41,778 nucleotides of DNA from Bacillota bacterium (GTDB lineage: Bacteria; Bacillota_I; Bacilli_A; ML615J-28; CAG-698): NCBI GenBank assembly GCA_023410025.1, contig JAEYQM010000042.1, positions 1 through 41,778 of the forward strand, in the 5' to 3' direction. The notes under the pieces were generated by a model. It saw only the letters and a program-made list of their open reading frames with translations, was not told where the DNA came from and searched no databases. Positions within the stretch are counted from its first letter, which is position 1, and every line of letters begins with the position of its first letter. Of the stretch, positions 7,231-15,631 are shown piece after piece. A program made the translations under genes and the position numbers.

Positions 7231-9279
7231 ATGAAAAAGTTTATTATTAGTTTATTAAGTGTTATTTTGTCTTTCGTGTTTTTTACGCAACTGAGCGTTA
7301 ATTCTGCTGTTAATTTAGAAAAATTAAAATTAACTAGCGGTAATGGCTATGTTAAATATATGAATTCTTCAGTAGAAGTTCAGATTCCTATTCAATATAC
7401 TAAACAACAAAGCGAGTTTAGAGGGGTATGGGTTTCGCCATTAGTTGGTGATATTAGTTCATATTCAACTGATGAACAACAAAAAAACCAATTGCTTTCT
7501 GTTCTTGATATGATGGAATCATATGGAATGAATGCAATTGTATTTCATGTCAGAATTATGAATGATGCTTTATATCAATCTGATTTGAATCCACAATCTT
7601 CTTATACTAGAAACGCTAATTATGAAAATTGGGATTATTTAGAATGGTTTATTGAAGAAGTTCACAGCCGCGGTATGGAATTTCATGCATGGTTAAATCC
7701 TTATCGTATAGCAAATACTGTAACAACTTTGAATCAAGTTCTTGCAAAATATGCAAGTTATCCTAACAATCCAGCAAGTAAAGCTGAAAATGTTATTATT
7801 GGAACTAAGGGTGCAATCCTAAATCCAGGAGAACCTGCTGTTAGAGAATTTGTAATTGATACAGTTGTTGAAATAATGGAAAGATATGATGTGGATGCTA
7901 TTCACTTTGATGACTATTTTTATGCTTCTATGGCAGATAATGCTGATGCAACCACTTATAACAAATATAAAGGGAATTCACAAACAAAAACAATTGCTGA
8001 TTGGCGTCGTGAACAAGTTGATATCTTTATTAGGGACTTAAGCACTACAATCAGAAAATTTAATAAGGATAATAATCGTTTTGTTCAATTAGGGATTGCT
8101 CCTACAGGTATTTGGAAAAATGGTAATGGTATAGTTGAATATGATGACGACGGTACTGCAATTACAACTGGATCAAATACTAGAGGACAAGAACATTATG
8201 AATCTTACCTATATGCTAATACTAAAAAGTGGGTAGATAATGAATGGATTGATTATATTACTCCACAATCATATTGGGCTTTTGAACATAATGTCGCAGG
8301 ATATGCTGATGTAGTTGATTGGTGGGCTAAAGTTGTAAAAAATAAAAAAGTTAACCTTTATACTGGTATGGGTTTATACATGAAATATAATACAACAAGT
8401 AATACTTTTTCATGGCAAACAAATCCTAATGAAGCAGCTAACCAAATAAGATATAATACTAAACATCCTGAAATTAAAGGGGCAACAATTTTTAACTACA
8501 AATACTTAGCTCAAGCAAAGTCTCTTTCAGGAATTCAAACAATTATTAATGACTATTGGGCTAACCCAGTAATTGGACCGGAAATTGGAACAATGACTCC
8601 TATTACTCCTGGTCAAGTAACTAATGTAAGAGTAGTAAGAGAAGGAACAAATGTAATGATGCGTTGGGACTCAGCTACAAATGCGAAAAGATATGCAGTT
8701 TACAGAAGTGAAGGAGAAGTTAATGTTGATGATCCAAGTCAATTAATTAAAATTCTTGGTCCTAATAGCGATGGTAATAATATTATTGTTGATGTAGTAG
8801 ATGAAAATAAAGTATATAACTATAAAATTGTTGCAGTATCGGGAACTAATAGAAAAGGAACACCAGTTGCAACAACTTCAGAATCTAATGTTGATAATAT
8901 TGGACTTCCAATTGGTGAAATTGGTGATGTGCGTATTAGTGGAACAGTATTTCCAAATAATACAATTCAATTAATATTTACAGAAGCTAAAATTAATGTT
9001 GGGACATCTGTATATTACAGCTTAGAAATATCTACAGACAAGAAAAACTGGCAATCAATACCATCATCTGAACTTCGTAGAGTGGGAACAAACTATTCAT
9101 ATAATACAAAGATGAATGAAATAGGTCAAGTTATATATGTAAAAGTCACAGCTGAAAACTTATTTGGTTCAATAACTTCTAATATAACAGAAGTTAGAGT
9201 TAAAATAGGTAGTTTACAAGACTATTTAGAATTACAAAAATATATTCTTGATTATCAAGTTAAGAAATTATTTGAATAA
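7231..9279 (+). CDS. Secreted GHL10 (DUF187) family glycoside-hydrolase-like protein with fibronectin-III-like C-terminus
   Basis: The 682-residue protein begins with a signal peptide (KK, then a hydrophobic stretch to about residue 26, ending near VNSA). Residues 60-420 form the GHL10 TIM-barrel region. Family blocks are EFRGVWVSPLVGDISSY, MNAIVFHVRIMNDALYQSD, FHAWLNPYRIANT, VDAIHFDDYFYA and DYITPQSYWAFEH. The Asp pair in HFDDYF is the likely active-site region. Residues from about 455 to 545 (VTNVRVVREGTNVMMRWDS) look like a fibronectin type III domain, with a second beta domain after it. The family includes YngK of Bacillus and DigH of E. coli, the latter shown to cleave denuded peptidoglycan glycan strands. 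A cell-wall role is therefore plausible but inferred. The gene is monocistronic, with a good promoter and a shared terminator. Confidence 0.88.
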   Translation: MKKFIISLLSVILSFVFFTQLSVNSAVNLEKLKLTSGNGYVKYMNSSVEVQIPIQYTKQQSEFRGVWVSPLVGDISSYSTDEQQKNQLLSVLDMMESYGMNAIVFHVRIMNDALYQSDLNPQSSYTRNANYENWDYLEWFIEEVHSRGMEFHAWLNPYRIANTVTTLNQVLAKYASYPNNPASKAENVIIGTKGAILNPGEPAVREFVIDTVVEIMERYDVDAIHFDDYFYASMADNADATTYNKYKGNSQTKTIADWRREQVDIFIRDLSTTIRKFNKDNNRFVQLGIAPTGIWKNGNGIVEYDDDGTAITTGSNTRGQEHYESYLYANTKKWVDNEWIDYITPQSYWAFEHNVAGYADVVDWWAKVVKNKKVNLYTGMGLYMKYNTTSNTFSWQTNPNEAANQIRYNTKHPEIKGATIFNYKYLAQAKSLSGIQTIINDYWANPVIGPEIGTMTPITPGQVTNVRVVREGTNVMMRWDSATNAKRYAVYRSEGEVNVDDPSQLIKILGPNSDGNNIIVDVVDENKVYNYKIVAVSGTNRKGTPVATTSESNVDNIGLPIGEIGDVRISGTVFPNNTIQLIFTEAKINVGTSVYYSLEISTDKKNWQSIPSSELRRVGTNYSYNTKMNEIGQVIYVKVTAENLFGSITSNITEVRVKIGSLQDYLELQKYILDYQVKKLFE

Positions 9280-9281
9280 TA

Positions 9282-9315
9282 AAAAGGGAAGAAATCTTAA
9301 AATTTCTTCCCTTTT
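9282..9315. terminator. Bidirectional terminator
   Basis: A 14-bp perfect stem AAAAGGGAAGAAAT / ATTTCTTCCCTTTT with a six-base loop. It serves the forward hydrolase-like gene and overlaps the end of the reverse HAD gene. Confidence 0.9.
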
Positions 9316-10127
9316 AATATTAGCTTTTTAAAGTTTTTTAAAATATAATAAACTCCATGTTCCTTTACAGGTTTAGTAGTGTATTTAGCAACTTTTAATA
9401 ATTCTTTATGACCATTCCCCATGGCAATTCCATAGCCTGCATAATTAATCATCTCAATATCATTATGACCATCACCAATAGCAATAATTTTATCTTGAGT
9501 AATATTATAATAACTTGCTACTTTCATTAAAGCATTTGCTTTTGAGGTCTGATTACTATAAAATTCAGATACTACAACATTTTTTACATACCAAAATCTA
9601 ATTAATATACGACCCTGAAATACTCTATTTACATATTCCTCTAATCGAGCCTCAGATCCTAGATGAGTAAATAATATCGCTCCATTTGGATTTTGTTTTA
9701 AGCCATGTCTTAAATCACCAGTGACTACTTTACCACCATCAGAGTGTAAATATGGTCCAACATATTCAGTTTCTTTGTGTAAGTAAATATCATCTTCATC
9801 CTCACAAAAGACTGTATCAATAATATCTTCATTTTCATCTATAAATTTAAAAAGATCATGTCTATCAATTGTAATTAATGACTTTTTAAAATTCATATCA
9901 TTAGGGTTTTGAACTAAGGCACCATTATAATTAATAATAGGCGTATTTAAACCTAATAAATTATAATAATATTTACTAGAACGAAGAGGTCTTCCTGTAG
10001 CAATGACAATTTTATTTTTCTTAGCTAATTTCCTCAAATATCTAAAACTTTTTTTATCATATTTATCAAATCCTGTGATTAATGTTCCATCTAAATCCAC
10101 AGCTATTAAATAATCTTTTATTCCCAT
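9297..10127 (-). CDS. Cof-type HAD family sugar-phosphate phosphatase
   Basis: The 276-residue protein has the HAD motifs in order. Motif I is DLDGTL with the nucleophile Asp11 and Asp13. Motif II is the Thr in IVIATGRPLRSSKYY, which is the Cof pattern. Motif III is the Lys in the TSKANAL block. Motif IV is GDGHNDIEMINYAGYGIAMGNG. A C2-type cap lies between residues 85 and 185. Members dephosphorylate sugar phosphates, flavin or pyridoxal phosphates, often with broad specificity, so the substrate cannot be read from the sequence. It has its own promoter and is convergent with the gene before it. AAGGTG precedes the ATG on the minus strand. Confidence 0.88.
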   Translation of the reverse strand: MGIKDYLIAVDLDGTLITGFDKYDKKSFRYLRKLAKKNKIVIATGRPLRSSKYYYNLLGLNTPIINYNGALVQNPNDMNFKKSLITIDRHDLFKFIDENEDIIDTVFCEDEDDIYLHKETEYVGPYLHSDGGKVVTGDLRHGLKQNPNGAILFTHLGSEARLEEYVNRVFQGRILIRFWYVKNVVVSEFYSNQTSKANALMKVASYYNITQDKIIAIGDGHNDIEMINYAGYGIAMGNGHKELLKVAKYTTKPVKEHGVYYILKNFKKLILKGKKF

Positions 10128-10143
10128 AATTTCACCTTAGACT

Positions 10144-10172
10144 ATATTATCACAAGATTTTCATTTTCGCAA
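10144..10172 (-). promoter_or_regulatory. Promoter of the HAD phosphatase gene
   Basis: Read on the minus strand: TTGCGA (10172-10167), 17-bp spacer, TAATAT (10149-10144), with TGA directly before the -10. Confidence 0.55.
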
Positions 10173-10201
10173 TCTTTATTTATTTAAAGGGAATAAAAGC
10201 A

Positions 10202-10230
10202 TTGAAAAAAAAGTCAAATTGTAGTAAAAT
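10202..10230 (+). promoter_or_regulatory. Promoter of the membrane protein-ftsK-lepB-rbgA-rnhB operon
   Basis: TTGAAA (10202-10207), 17-bp spacer, TAAAAT (10225-10230). The first gene starts 27 bases downstream with a GGAGGG ribosome-binding site. No later promoter or terminator is obvious until 15251. Confidence 0.65.
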
Positions 10231-10256
10231 AAGACTATGATAATGGAGGGTAATAT

Positions 10257-11054
10257 ATGTTATTAACAGTTTTTGATGATATTCGTGAATTAATTAAAAC
10301 CCTTCTTGATAAATTTTCTTGGGCAAACATATTTTCATTATTTGCTGGTATAGCTGTTGGCTTTATGATGTGCTTTTTCATCTATTTAGTTATTGTTCTA
10401 TCATCGCTTAAGAAAAATCAAAAAGCTTATCAGGAAACAAAACCAGAAATTAGTGATGAGGATTTAAAAAGACTAATTAGAAGTTCAACAAACAAATATT
10501 ATGAAGAATCAAGTAGCCTTCCAATTAACAGAAAAATTGATGACATTAAGGATATATCATGGGAATTAATTAATGATATTGCGAAATTATATTATCCTGA
10601 ATCAGTTCATCCAATATTTGAATTATCAATTGATGAATTTTTAGAATTAAATCATTATATAACAAATCGTGTTGATTCTTTATTTAAGGGTAAAGTTTTA
10701 AAAAATTTCAAACGTGTAAAAATATCACAAATTTTGAAACTAATTGATTTAAAGAAAAAAATTGATGAAAATAAAATGATGAAAGCGGCAAAGAAAGCTA
10801 ATGTATCAGGTTTTTACCAAGCAGCCATGTCAGTACTTAATGTATTTAATCCCGGATATTGGGTCAAAAAATTAATGATTAACACAACTATTAATATTGG
10901 AACTAATAAAATAGCCAAAACTTTAATTGAAATAGTTGGTGAAGAAACAATAAAAGTATATAGTAAAAATGTATTTAATAAAGAAGTTTCAATTGAAAGT
11001 GAAGTAGAAAAGACAATCAAAGAATTAGAGCAAGGACTAGATTCTAATATATAG
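10257..11054 (+). CDS. Unknown membrane-anchored protein upstream of an FtsK-like motor
   Basis: 265 residues that I do not recognise. Residues about 24-50 form one strong membrane segment (ANIFSLFAGIAVGFMMCFF and following). The remainder is a charged helical region rich in Lys, Asp and Ile, ending in an acidic coil (SIESEVEKTIKELEQGL). A glycine- and hydrophobic-rich stretch at about 183-230 (SGFYQAAMSVLNVFNPGYW) could be an amphipathic membrane-associated helix pair. The gene ends nine bases before an FtsK/SpoIIIE motor that has no membrane domain of its own, so it could act as that motor's anchor. That is inference from context only. GGAGGG lies six bases before the ATG. Confidence 0.75.
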   Translation: MLLTVFDDIRELIKTLLDKFSWANIFSLFAGIAVGFMMCFFIYLVIVLSSLKKNQKAYQETKPEISDEDLKRLIRSSTNKYYEESSSLPINRKIDDIKDISWELINDIAKLYYPESVHPIFELSIDEFLELNHYITNRVDSLFKGKVLKNFKRVKISQILKLIDLKKKIDENKMMKAAKKANVSGFYQAAMSVLNVFNPGYWVKKLMINTTINIGTNKIAKTLIEIVGEETIKVYSKNVFNKEVSIESEVEKTIKELEQGLDSNI

Positions 11055-11063
11055 GAGGAGTAT

Positions 11064-13067
11064 ATGGAAAGAAAGAAATTCAAAGTTCCTCAGGTTCCAG
11101 TTAAAGTTGAAAACAATAACCAATCTGAAGAAGAAAAACAAAAAGCTAAAATTAAAACTGAACCATTCGTATCATCCGTATACGGAAAAAATGTAAAAGA
11201 TGAATTGACTTTTAATGGCGCTCAATTTGGAAATTCCGGAAGACAATATGATATATTTAGAGATCCGGAAAATCGTGTTGTTCGTGATGATTATAATGAC
11301 TATATAACTTACAAAAAAGAAAATGAAGAACAAACTAGATTAGATAAAACAAGAGTTGATCAAAATAGATTTGAAGCACCTAGAGTTCAATCTACAATAT
11401 ATAAAGAAACTCCAGTTACAAGACAAAAAGAGGAAGTTATCTTTTATGAAGAATATAATGATGAGGAAGAATATCAAAGTCGTGTTCAAAAGAAAATAAT
11501 TGATAAAGAATTTGAAGAAGTATCAAGACGCGAAAAAAATTTTATAGAAGATGTTATTTCTCAACCTAAAGTAGAAGTAAAACCTGAAATTAGAAAAGAA
11601 GTTAAAGAGGTTCAAAAACCAAAAGTTGAAAGAACGAAGAGTAATAAATATGTTGCTCCACCACTATCATTATTAAGGAAGGGTAAACCTGTTCGTCAAA
11701 GTGATATGAGTGGCGTAATGTATCAAAGAGAACAAATTGATAATACTCTAAATGAGTTTGGAATTCCCGGTAAAGTAGTTCACTTTACAAAGGGGCCTGC
11801 AGTTACGCAATTTGAAGTCCAACTTGAACCTGGTGTAAAAGTACAAAAAGTAAAAGCTATTTCTGATAATATTATGGCAAACTTAAAAGCCAAAAGTCTT
11901 AGAATTCAAGCACCGATTCCTGGTAAATCAACAATTGGAATTGAAGTTCCGAATAGTCAAACAGACTTCGTATTATTTGGAGAATTATTACAAGAAGAAA
12001 ATTTCTTAAACGATGGAAAACCAATGAATGTTGTTCTTGGGTTGGATTTAAGTGGTAAACCTGTATATTTAAACATAGCTAGTATGCCACATTGCTTAAT
12101 TGGTGGTACAACAGGATCAGGAAAGAGTGTTTGCATTAACTCAATTATTGCTTCTATATTATATAAAGCTCATCCAGATGATGTAAAACTAGTATTAATT
12201 GATCCAAAAATTATTGAGTTTTCTAATTATGAAGACATCCCACATCTGGCAACTCCAGTAATCACCGAACCGAAAATAGCTGCAGCTGCTTTAAAATGGG
12301 CAGTTGAAGAAATGCAAAATAGATATCAATTATTTAGAACATATCGTTGTCGTGATTATGAAGAATATGCAAAGGTTTGTGAAACAAATCCTAATGCACG
12401 ACCAATTCCTTATTTAGTAATTGTTATTGATGAGTTAGCTGACCTTATGATGGTAGCAGGAAACGATGTTGAAGATTATATCCAAAGAATTACTCAAAAA
12501 GGTCGAGCTTCTGGAATTCACATGATTGTTGCAACACAAAGACCATCAGTTGACGTTATTAAAGGTACAATTAAAACTAATATTCCAACAAGAATTGCTT
12601 TCCACGTTAAAACACAAGTTGACTCAAGTATTATCCTTGACCATGGAGGAGCAGAAAAATTATTAGGTAATGGTGACATGTTATATAATGACAGTGTCAA
12701 TGAACAAAGATTACAAGGAGCATATATTTCAAATGATGAAATATCAAAAATTACTGATCATATACGTGAAGTAAGTGATGCTAATTTCTTATTTACGGAA
12801 GATGATTTAGAAAGTAAAATTGCTGGAGCTGATGAATCCTCAGGAATTAATGATGAGTATTTTGAAGCAGTTGCAAGATTTGTTGTTGAAAATGATTCAG
12901 CATCAATCAATCGAATTCAAAAAACATTTAATATCGGGTTTAATAGAGCCCAATCAATTGTTAATGCCTTACAAGATCTTGGCGTAGTTTCTGAAAATTT
13001 AGGAAGTAGAGCCAGAACTGTAGAAATGAGCATGGAACAATTAGAAAGTATGTTGGCAGATTTATGA
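11064..13067 (+). CDS. FtsK/SpoIIIE family DNA translocase lacking N-terminal membrane helices
   Basis: The 667-residue double-stranded-DNA pump for chromosome segregation has three parts. Residues 1-205 are a highly charged, probably disordered linker. Residues 210-590 are the alpha/beta RecA-like motor, with Walker A GGTTGSGKSVCINS near 346-354, Walker B VIVIDELADLMM near 452 and the FtsK box ASGIHMIVATQRPSVDVI. Residues 600-667 are a gamma winged-helix DNA-sequence reader (NRIQKTFNIGFNRAQSIVNAL). Canonical FtsK and SpoIIIE carry three or four N-terminal membrane helices that anchor them at the septum. None is present, and the start at 11064 with AGGAGG is firm. In a spore-former it could serve in vegetative division, forespore DNA packing or both. 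It overlaps lepB by four bases. Confidence 0.93.
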   Translation: MERKKFKVPQVPVKVENNNQSEEEKQKAKIKTEPFVSSVYGKNVKDELTFNGAQFGNSGRQYDIFRDPENRVVRDDYNDYITYKKENEEQTRLDKTRVDQNRFEAPRVQSTIYKETPVTRQKEEVIFYEEYNDEEEYQSRVQKKIIDKEFEEVSRREKNFIEDVISQPKVEVKPEIRKEVKEVQKPKVERTKSNKYVAPPLSLLRKGKPVRQSDMSGVMYQREQIDNTLNEFGIPGKVVHFTKGPAVTQFEVQLEPGVKVQKVKAISDNIMANLKAKSLRIQAPIPGKSTIGIEVPNSQTDFVLFGELLQEENFLNDGKPMNVVLGLDLSGKPVYLNIASMPHCLIGGTTGSGKSVCINSIIASILYKAHPDDVKLVLIDPKIIEFSNYEDIPHLATPVITEPKIAAAALKWAVEEMQNRYQLFRTYRCRDYEEYAKVCETNPNARPIPYLVIVIDELADLMMVAGNDVEDYIQRITQKGRASGIHMIVATQRPSVDVIKGTIKTNIPTRIAFHVKTQVDSSIILDHGGAEKLLGNGDMLYNDSVNEQRLQGAYISNDEISKITDHIREVSDANFLFTEDDLESKIAGADESSGINDEYFEAVARFVVENDSASINRIQKTFNIGFNRAQSIVNALQDLGVVSENLGSRARTVEMSMEQLESMLADL

Positions 13068-13804
13068 TAAAAAATAAAATAAGAAACAAAATAATTTCAT
13101 TAATTATAATGACTGTTATCTTATTTATAATGACTATGATTTCTAAATACCAATTATCAATCGTAAATAAACGCTTTGCATTATATTTATTAATATTCTC
13201 AGTAATTATATCAACTATTTATGTAATAAGCCGTTATAAAGATTTTGGTTTAAAAGATAAAACAATAAACATTTTCTTTTCGTTTTTAGATTATTTTAAT
13301 ACAGCAGTATTTGCTGTAATCTTCATTCATGTATTTAGTTTATTTCTAATTTTTCCTAAAGTTAGAGGAACATCAATGCAAAATACATTATTTGAAGGTG
13401 AAAGAATTGTTGTTCAAAGACATTCAAAAATTGAAAGATTTGATGTAGTTGTATTTTATGTTGATGAGGATAGATTAGAAAATATTCCTTTATCAGAAAA
13501 TGGAAGTTTATGGGTTAAGCGCGTTATTGGTTTACCAGGAGATAGGATTACTTATATCGATGGTGGACTATATATTAATGATAAATATTATGAAGAACCT
13601 TATTTAGATCTATTTGGTTATGAAACAATTTTACCAACCGAATTAAATAATATAATTATCCCTGACGGTTATTACTTGTTATTAGGTGATAATAGACCAA
13701 GCAGTAATGACTCAAGAATAATTGGCTTAGTTAATGAAGATTTGTTAATTGGAGAAGTAAAATATGTACAAAAAGGAATTTTACTTTGGGAAAAAGTGAG
13801 GTGA
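13064..13804 (+). CDS. lepB: Signal peptidase I
   Basis: The 246-residue membrane protease removes signal peptides from exported proteins. The N-terminus has three hydrophobic segments (about 9-27, 38-56 and 76-96), more than the single anchor of the small Bacillus SipS type. The catalytic Ser104 is in RGTSMQNTLFEGE and the general base Lys152 in WVKRVIGLPGD. Box E is LLGDNRPSSNDSRIIG. The ATG overlaps the ftsK stop (ATGA), so the two are translationally coupled. Its place ahead of rbgA-rnhB matches the sip-rbgA-rnhB order found in Bacillota. It acts on the secreted protein at 7231, among others. Confidence 0.93.
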   Translation: MIKNKIRNKIISLIIMTVILFIMTMISKYQLSIVNKRFALYLLIFSVIISTIYVISRYKDFGLKDKTINIFFSFLDYFNTAVFAVIFIHVFSLFLIFPKVRGTSMQNTLFEGERIVVQRHSKIERFDVVVFYVDEDRLENIPLSENGSLWVKRVIGLPGDRITYIDGGLYINDKYYEEPYLDLFGYETILPTELNNIIIPDGYYLLLGDNRPSSNDSRIIGLVNEDLLIGEVKYVQKGILLWEKVR

Positions 13805-13808
13805 TATT

Positions 13809-14648
13809 ATGATTCAATGGTTTCCTGGACATATGGCCAAAGCAAGAAATGAAATAGAAGAAAATTTAAAATTGGTAGATATCGTATTTGAATTAGTTGA
13901 TGCAAGGATACCATTATCAAGTAGAAACCCGATGATTGCTCAGATTCTAAAAAACAAACCAAGACTAGTTTTAATGACTAAAGCTACTATGGCTGATAGT
14001 AGTCAAAATAGTTTTTGGCAAAACTACTTTAAAGGTGAAAATGTAGAAAGTCTATTAATTGATTCCATAACAGGGTTAAATACAAATAAAATTGTTACAA
14101 AAGCTCGTGAAGTTGTAAAAGAAAAACTAGAAAAAGAAGCTGCAAAGGGAATGAAACCAAGGGCAATAAGAGCAATGGTTGTTGGTATTCCTAATGTTGG
14201 TAAAAGTACTTTAATTAATAAAATTGTAAATAAAAAAGTAGCTAATGTTGAAAACAGACCTGGCGTAACTAAATCCCAACAATGGATTAGAATAAATAAG
14301 GATTTGGATTTAATTGATACTCCCGGAGTATTATGGCCTAAATTTGATGACCAAAGAGTTGGTTTCCATCTAGCTATAACCGGTGCAATTAAAGATGATA
14401 TCATTATTAAAGATGATTTAATTGTTTATTTACTTGATTATTTAAAGAAATATTATCCAAGTTCATTAGAAAAATACAATGTAAGCATTGAAGAAGAAAA
14501 TGTAAAAATACTTGATAAGATTGCAGCAAACCGAGGGTTTTTCTTAAATGACGGTTATGATTATGAGAAGGTGTATGATGCAATTCTCAATGACTTTAGA
14601 TCAAACAAGCTAGGAAAAATTACTTTAGACAGGACTAATTATGATTGA
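13809..14648 (+). CDS. rbgA: Ribosome biogenesis GTPase RbgA (YlqF)
   Basis: The 279-residue circularly permuted GTPase acts in late 50S subunit assembly. The conserved N-terminus is IQWFPGHMAKARNEI. The permuted order G4-G5-G1-G2-G3 is seen: a G4-like block MTKATMAD at 56-63, G1 GIPNVGKST near 126, RPGVTKSQQW, and G3 DTPGVLWPKF near 170. Family members normally read NKAD at G4; here it is TKAT, so the base-specifying Asp is missing (see findings). The C-terminal ANTAR-like RNA-binding domain is present. GAGGTGAT precedes the ATG, which lies four bases after lepB. The last eight bases overlap rnhB. Confidence 0.93.
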   Translation: MIQWFPGHMAKARNEIEENLKLVDIVFELVDARIPLSSRNPMIAQILKNKPRLVLMTKATMADSSQNSFWQNYFKGENVESLLIDSITGLNTNKIVTKAREVVKEKLEKEAAKGMKPRAIRAMVVGIPNVGKSTLINKIVNKKVANVENRPGVTKSQQWIRINKDLDLIDTPGVLWPKFDDQRVGFHLAITGAIKDDIIIKDDLIVYLLDYLKKYYPSSLEKYNVSIEEENVKILDKIAANRGFFLNDGYDYEKVYDAILNDFRSNKLGKITLDRTNYD

Positions 14649-15264
14649 TATTTATGAAATAGAACAAACCCTTCATAACCAAGGATACGAGTTTATAGTT
14701 GGTTGTGATGAGGTAGGTAGAGGGCCAATGGCAGGACCACTAGTGGCATGCGGAGTTATTCTACCAAGAGGGTTTAAACTAGAAGGTATTAATGATTCAA
14801 AACAATTATCTTTAAAACAAAGAGAAAAGTTTTATGATATCATTATGAAAGAAGCAATAGAAGTTGTTGTTAAGTTTATGGATGTTGAAACAGTAGATAG
14901 ACTTAATGTCTATCAAGCAAGTAAACAAGCAATGACATATTGTGTCAATAATATGAAAACAAGAGTTGATTATGTTGTTACTGATGCAATGAAACTTGAT
15001 ATTAATATTCCAGTAATGGATATTATTAAAGGGGATGCAAAATGCGCAGCAATTGCTGCTGCATCAATTATTGCAAAGGTACAAAGGGATCGTTATATGG
15101 ATGAACTTGATAAAGAGTTCCCTGAATATGGTTTTAAAAAACATAAAGGTTATGTTACTAAGTTTCATAAAGAGGCCATTTTAAAACATGGAGTAACAAT
15201 CCATCACCGTAAAAGTTTTAAACCTGTGAGTGATTTATTATATGTACAAGAAAAGCTTATTTAG
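14641..15264 (+). CDS. rnhB: Ribonuclease HII
   Basis: The 207-residue nuclease removes RNA primers and single misinserted ribonucleotides from DNA. The catalytic DEVGRGPMAGPLVA block is near residues 22-35 and supplies Asp and Glu. Further acidic residues occur in VVTDAMKLD and KGDAKCAAIAAASIIAKVQRD. The C-terminal helix includes HHRKSF. It overlaps rbgA, as in many Bacillota where rbgA-rnhB is a fixed pair. Its stop codon lies inside the stem of a strong terminator that ends the operon. Confidence 0.95.
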   Translation: MIDIYEIEQTLHNQGYEFIVGCDEVGRGPMAGPLVACGVILPRGFKLEGINDSKQLSLKQREKFYDIIMKEAIEVVVKFMDVETVDRLNVYQASKQAMTYCVNNMKTRVDYVVTDAMKLDINIPVMDIIKGDAKCAAIAAASIIAKVQRDRYMDELDKEFPEYGFKKHKGYVTKFHKEAILKHGVTIHHRKSFKPVSDLLYVQEKLI

Positions 15265-15285
15265 ATTTCTAAATAAGCTTTTTAA
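15251..15285 (+). terminator. Terminator at the end of rnhB
   Basis: The stem AAAAGCTTATTTAG (15251-15264) pairs with CTAAATAAGCTTTT (15269-15282) and is followed by T residues. The left arm contains the last codons and stop of rnhB. Confidence 0.88.
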
Positions 15286-15344
15286 TATGAATAAAGACAG
15301 GCATTTGGAATATTATTTAATGAAATAAAATATAGGAGGTTATG

Positions 15345-15623
15345 ATGGTTCATCCACTTAAAGATAATATTTTAGTTGTAGAGTTAAATCAGGTTCTTAA
15401 AACACGTAGTGGAATTATTTTAAATAATTCAAATAATAGCGGAATAATGGGGGTTATAAAAGCTTTTGGCCCAGATTGTATTATTGAAAATATTAATACA
15501 CAACAATCAATAGAAATAGAAAATATCGTCTTATTTTTAAAAGAAAAGGCAATATCAGTAAATAATGAAGGAAATGATTATTTAATTATAAGTCAAAAAG
15601 ATATTATTGCTGTAATTGATTAG
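15345..15623 (+). CDS. groES: Co-chaperonin GroES (divergent)
   Basis: The 92-residue lid of the GroEL chamber is quite divergent. It keeps the frame of the family: HPLKDNILVVELNQ at the start, the mobile-loop LKTRSGIIL pattern, GVIKAFGPD, and DYLIISQKDIIAVID at the end. Two consecutive ATGs (15342 and 15345) are possible. AGGAGGT ends at 15340, so 15345 has the better spacing. groEL starts eight bases after the stop with its own AGGAGGG. No CIRCE operator (TTAGCACTC-N9-GAGTGCTAA) is seen upstream, and the promoter is unclear. Confidence 0.88.
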   Translation: MVHPLKDNILVVELNQVLKTRSGIILNNSNNSGIMGVIKAFGPDCIIENINTQQSIEIENIVLFLKEKAISVNNEGNDYLIISQKDIIAVID

Positions 15624-15631
15624 GAGGGAAT

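Noticed and set aside
14024..14404. 126-residue reverse-strand ORF inside rbgA
   Set aside because: It lies entirely within a well-conserved gene and has no ribosome-binding site or recognisable protein; it is a shadow.
15284..15344. CIRCE operator before groES
   Set aside because: No TTAGCACTC / GAGTGCTAA pair or close variant is present between the rnhB terminator and groES.
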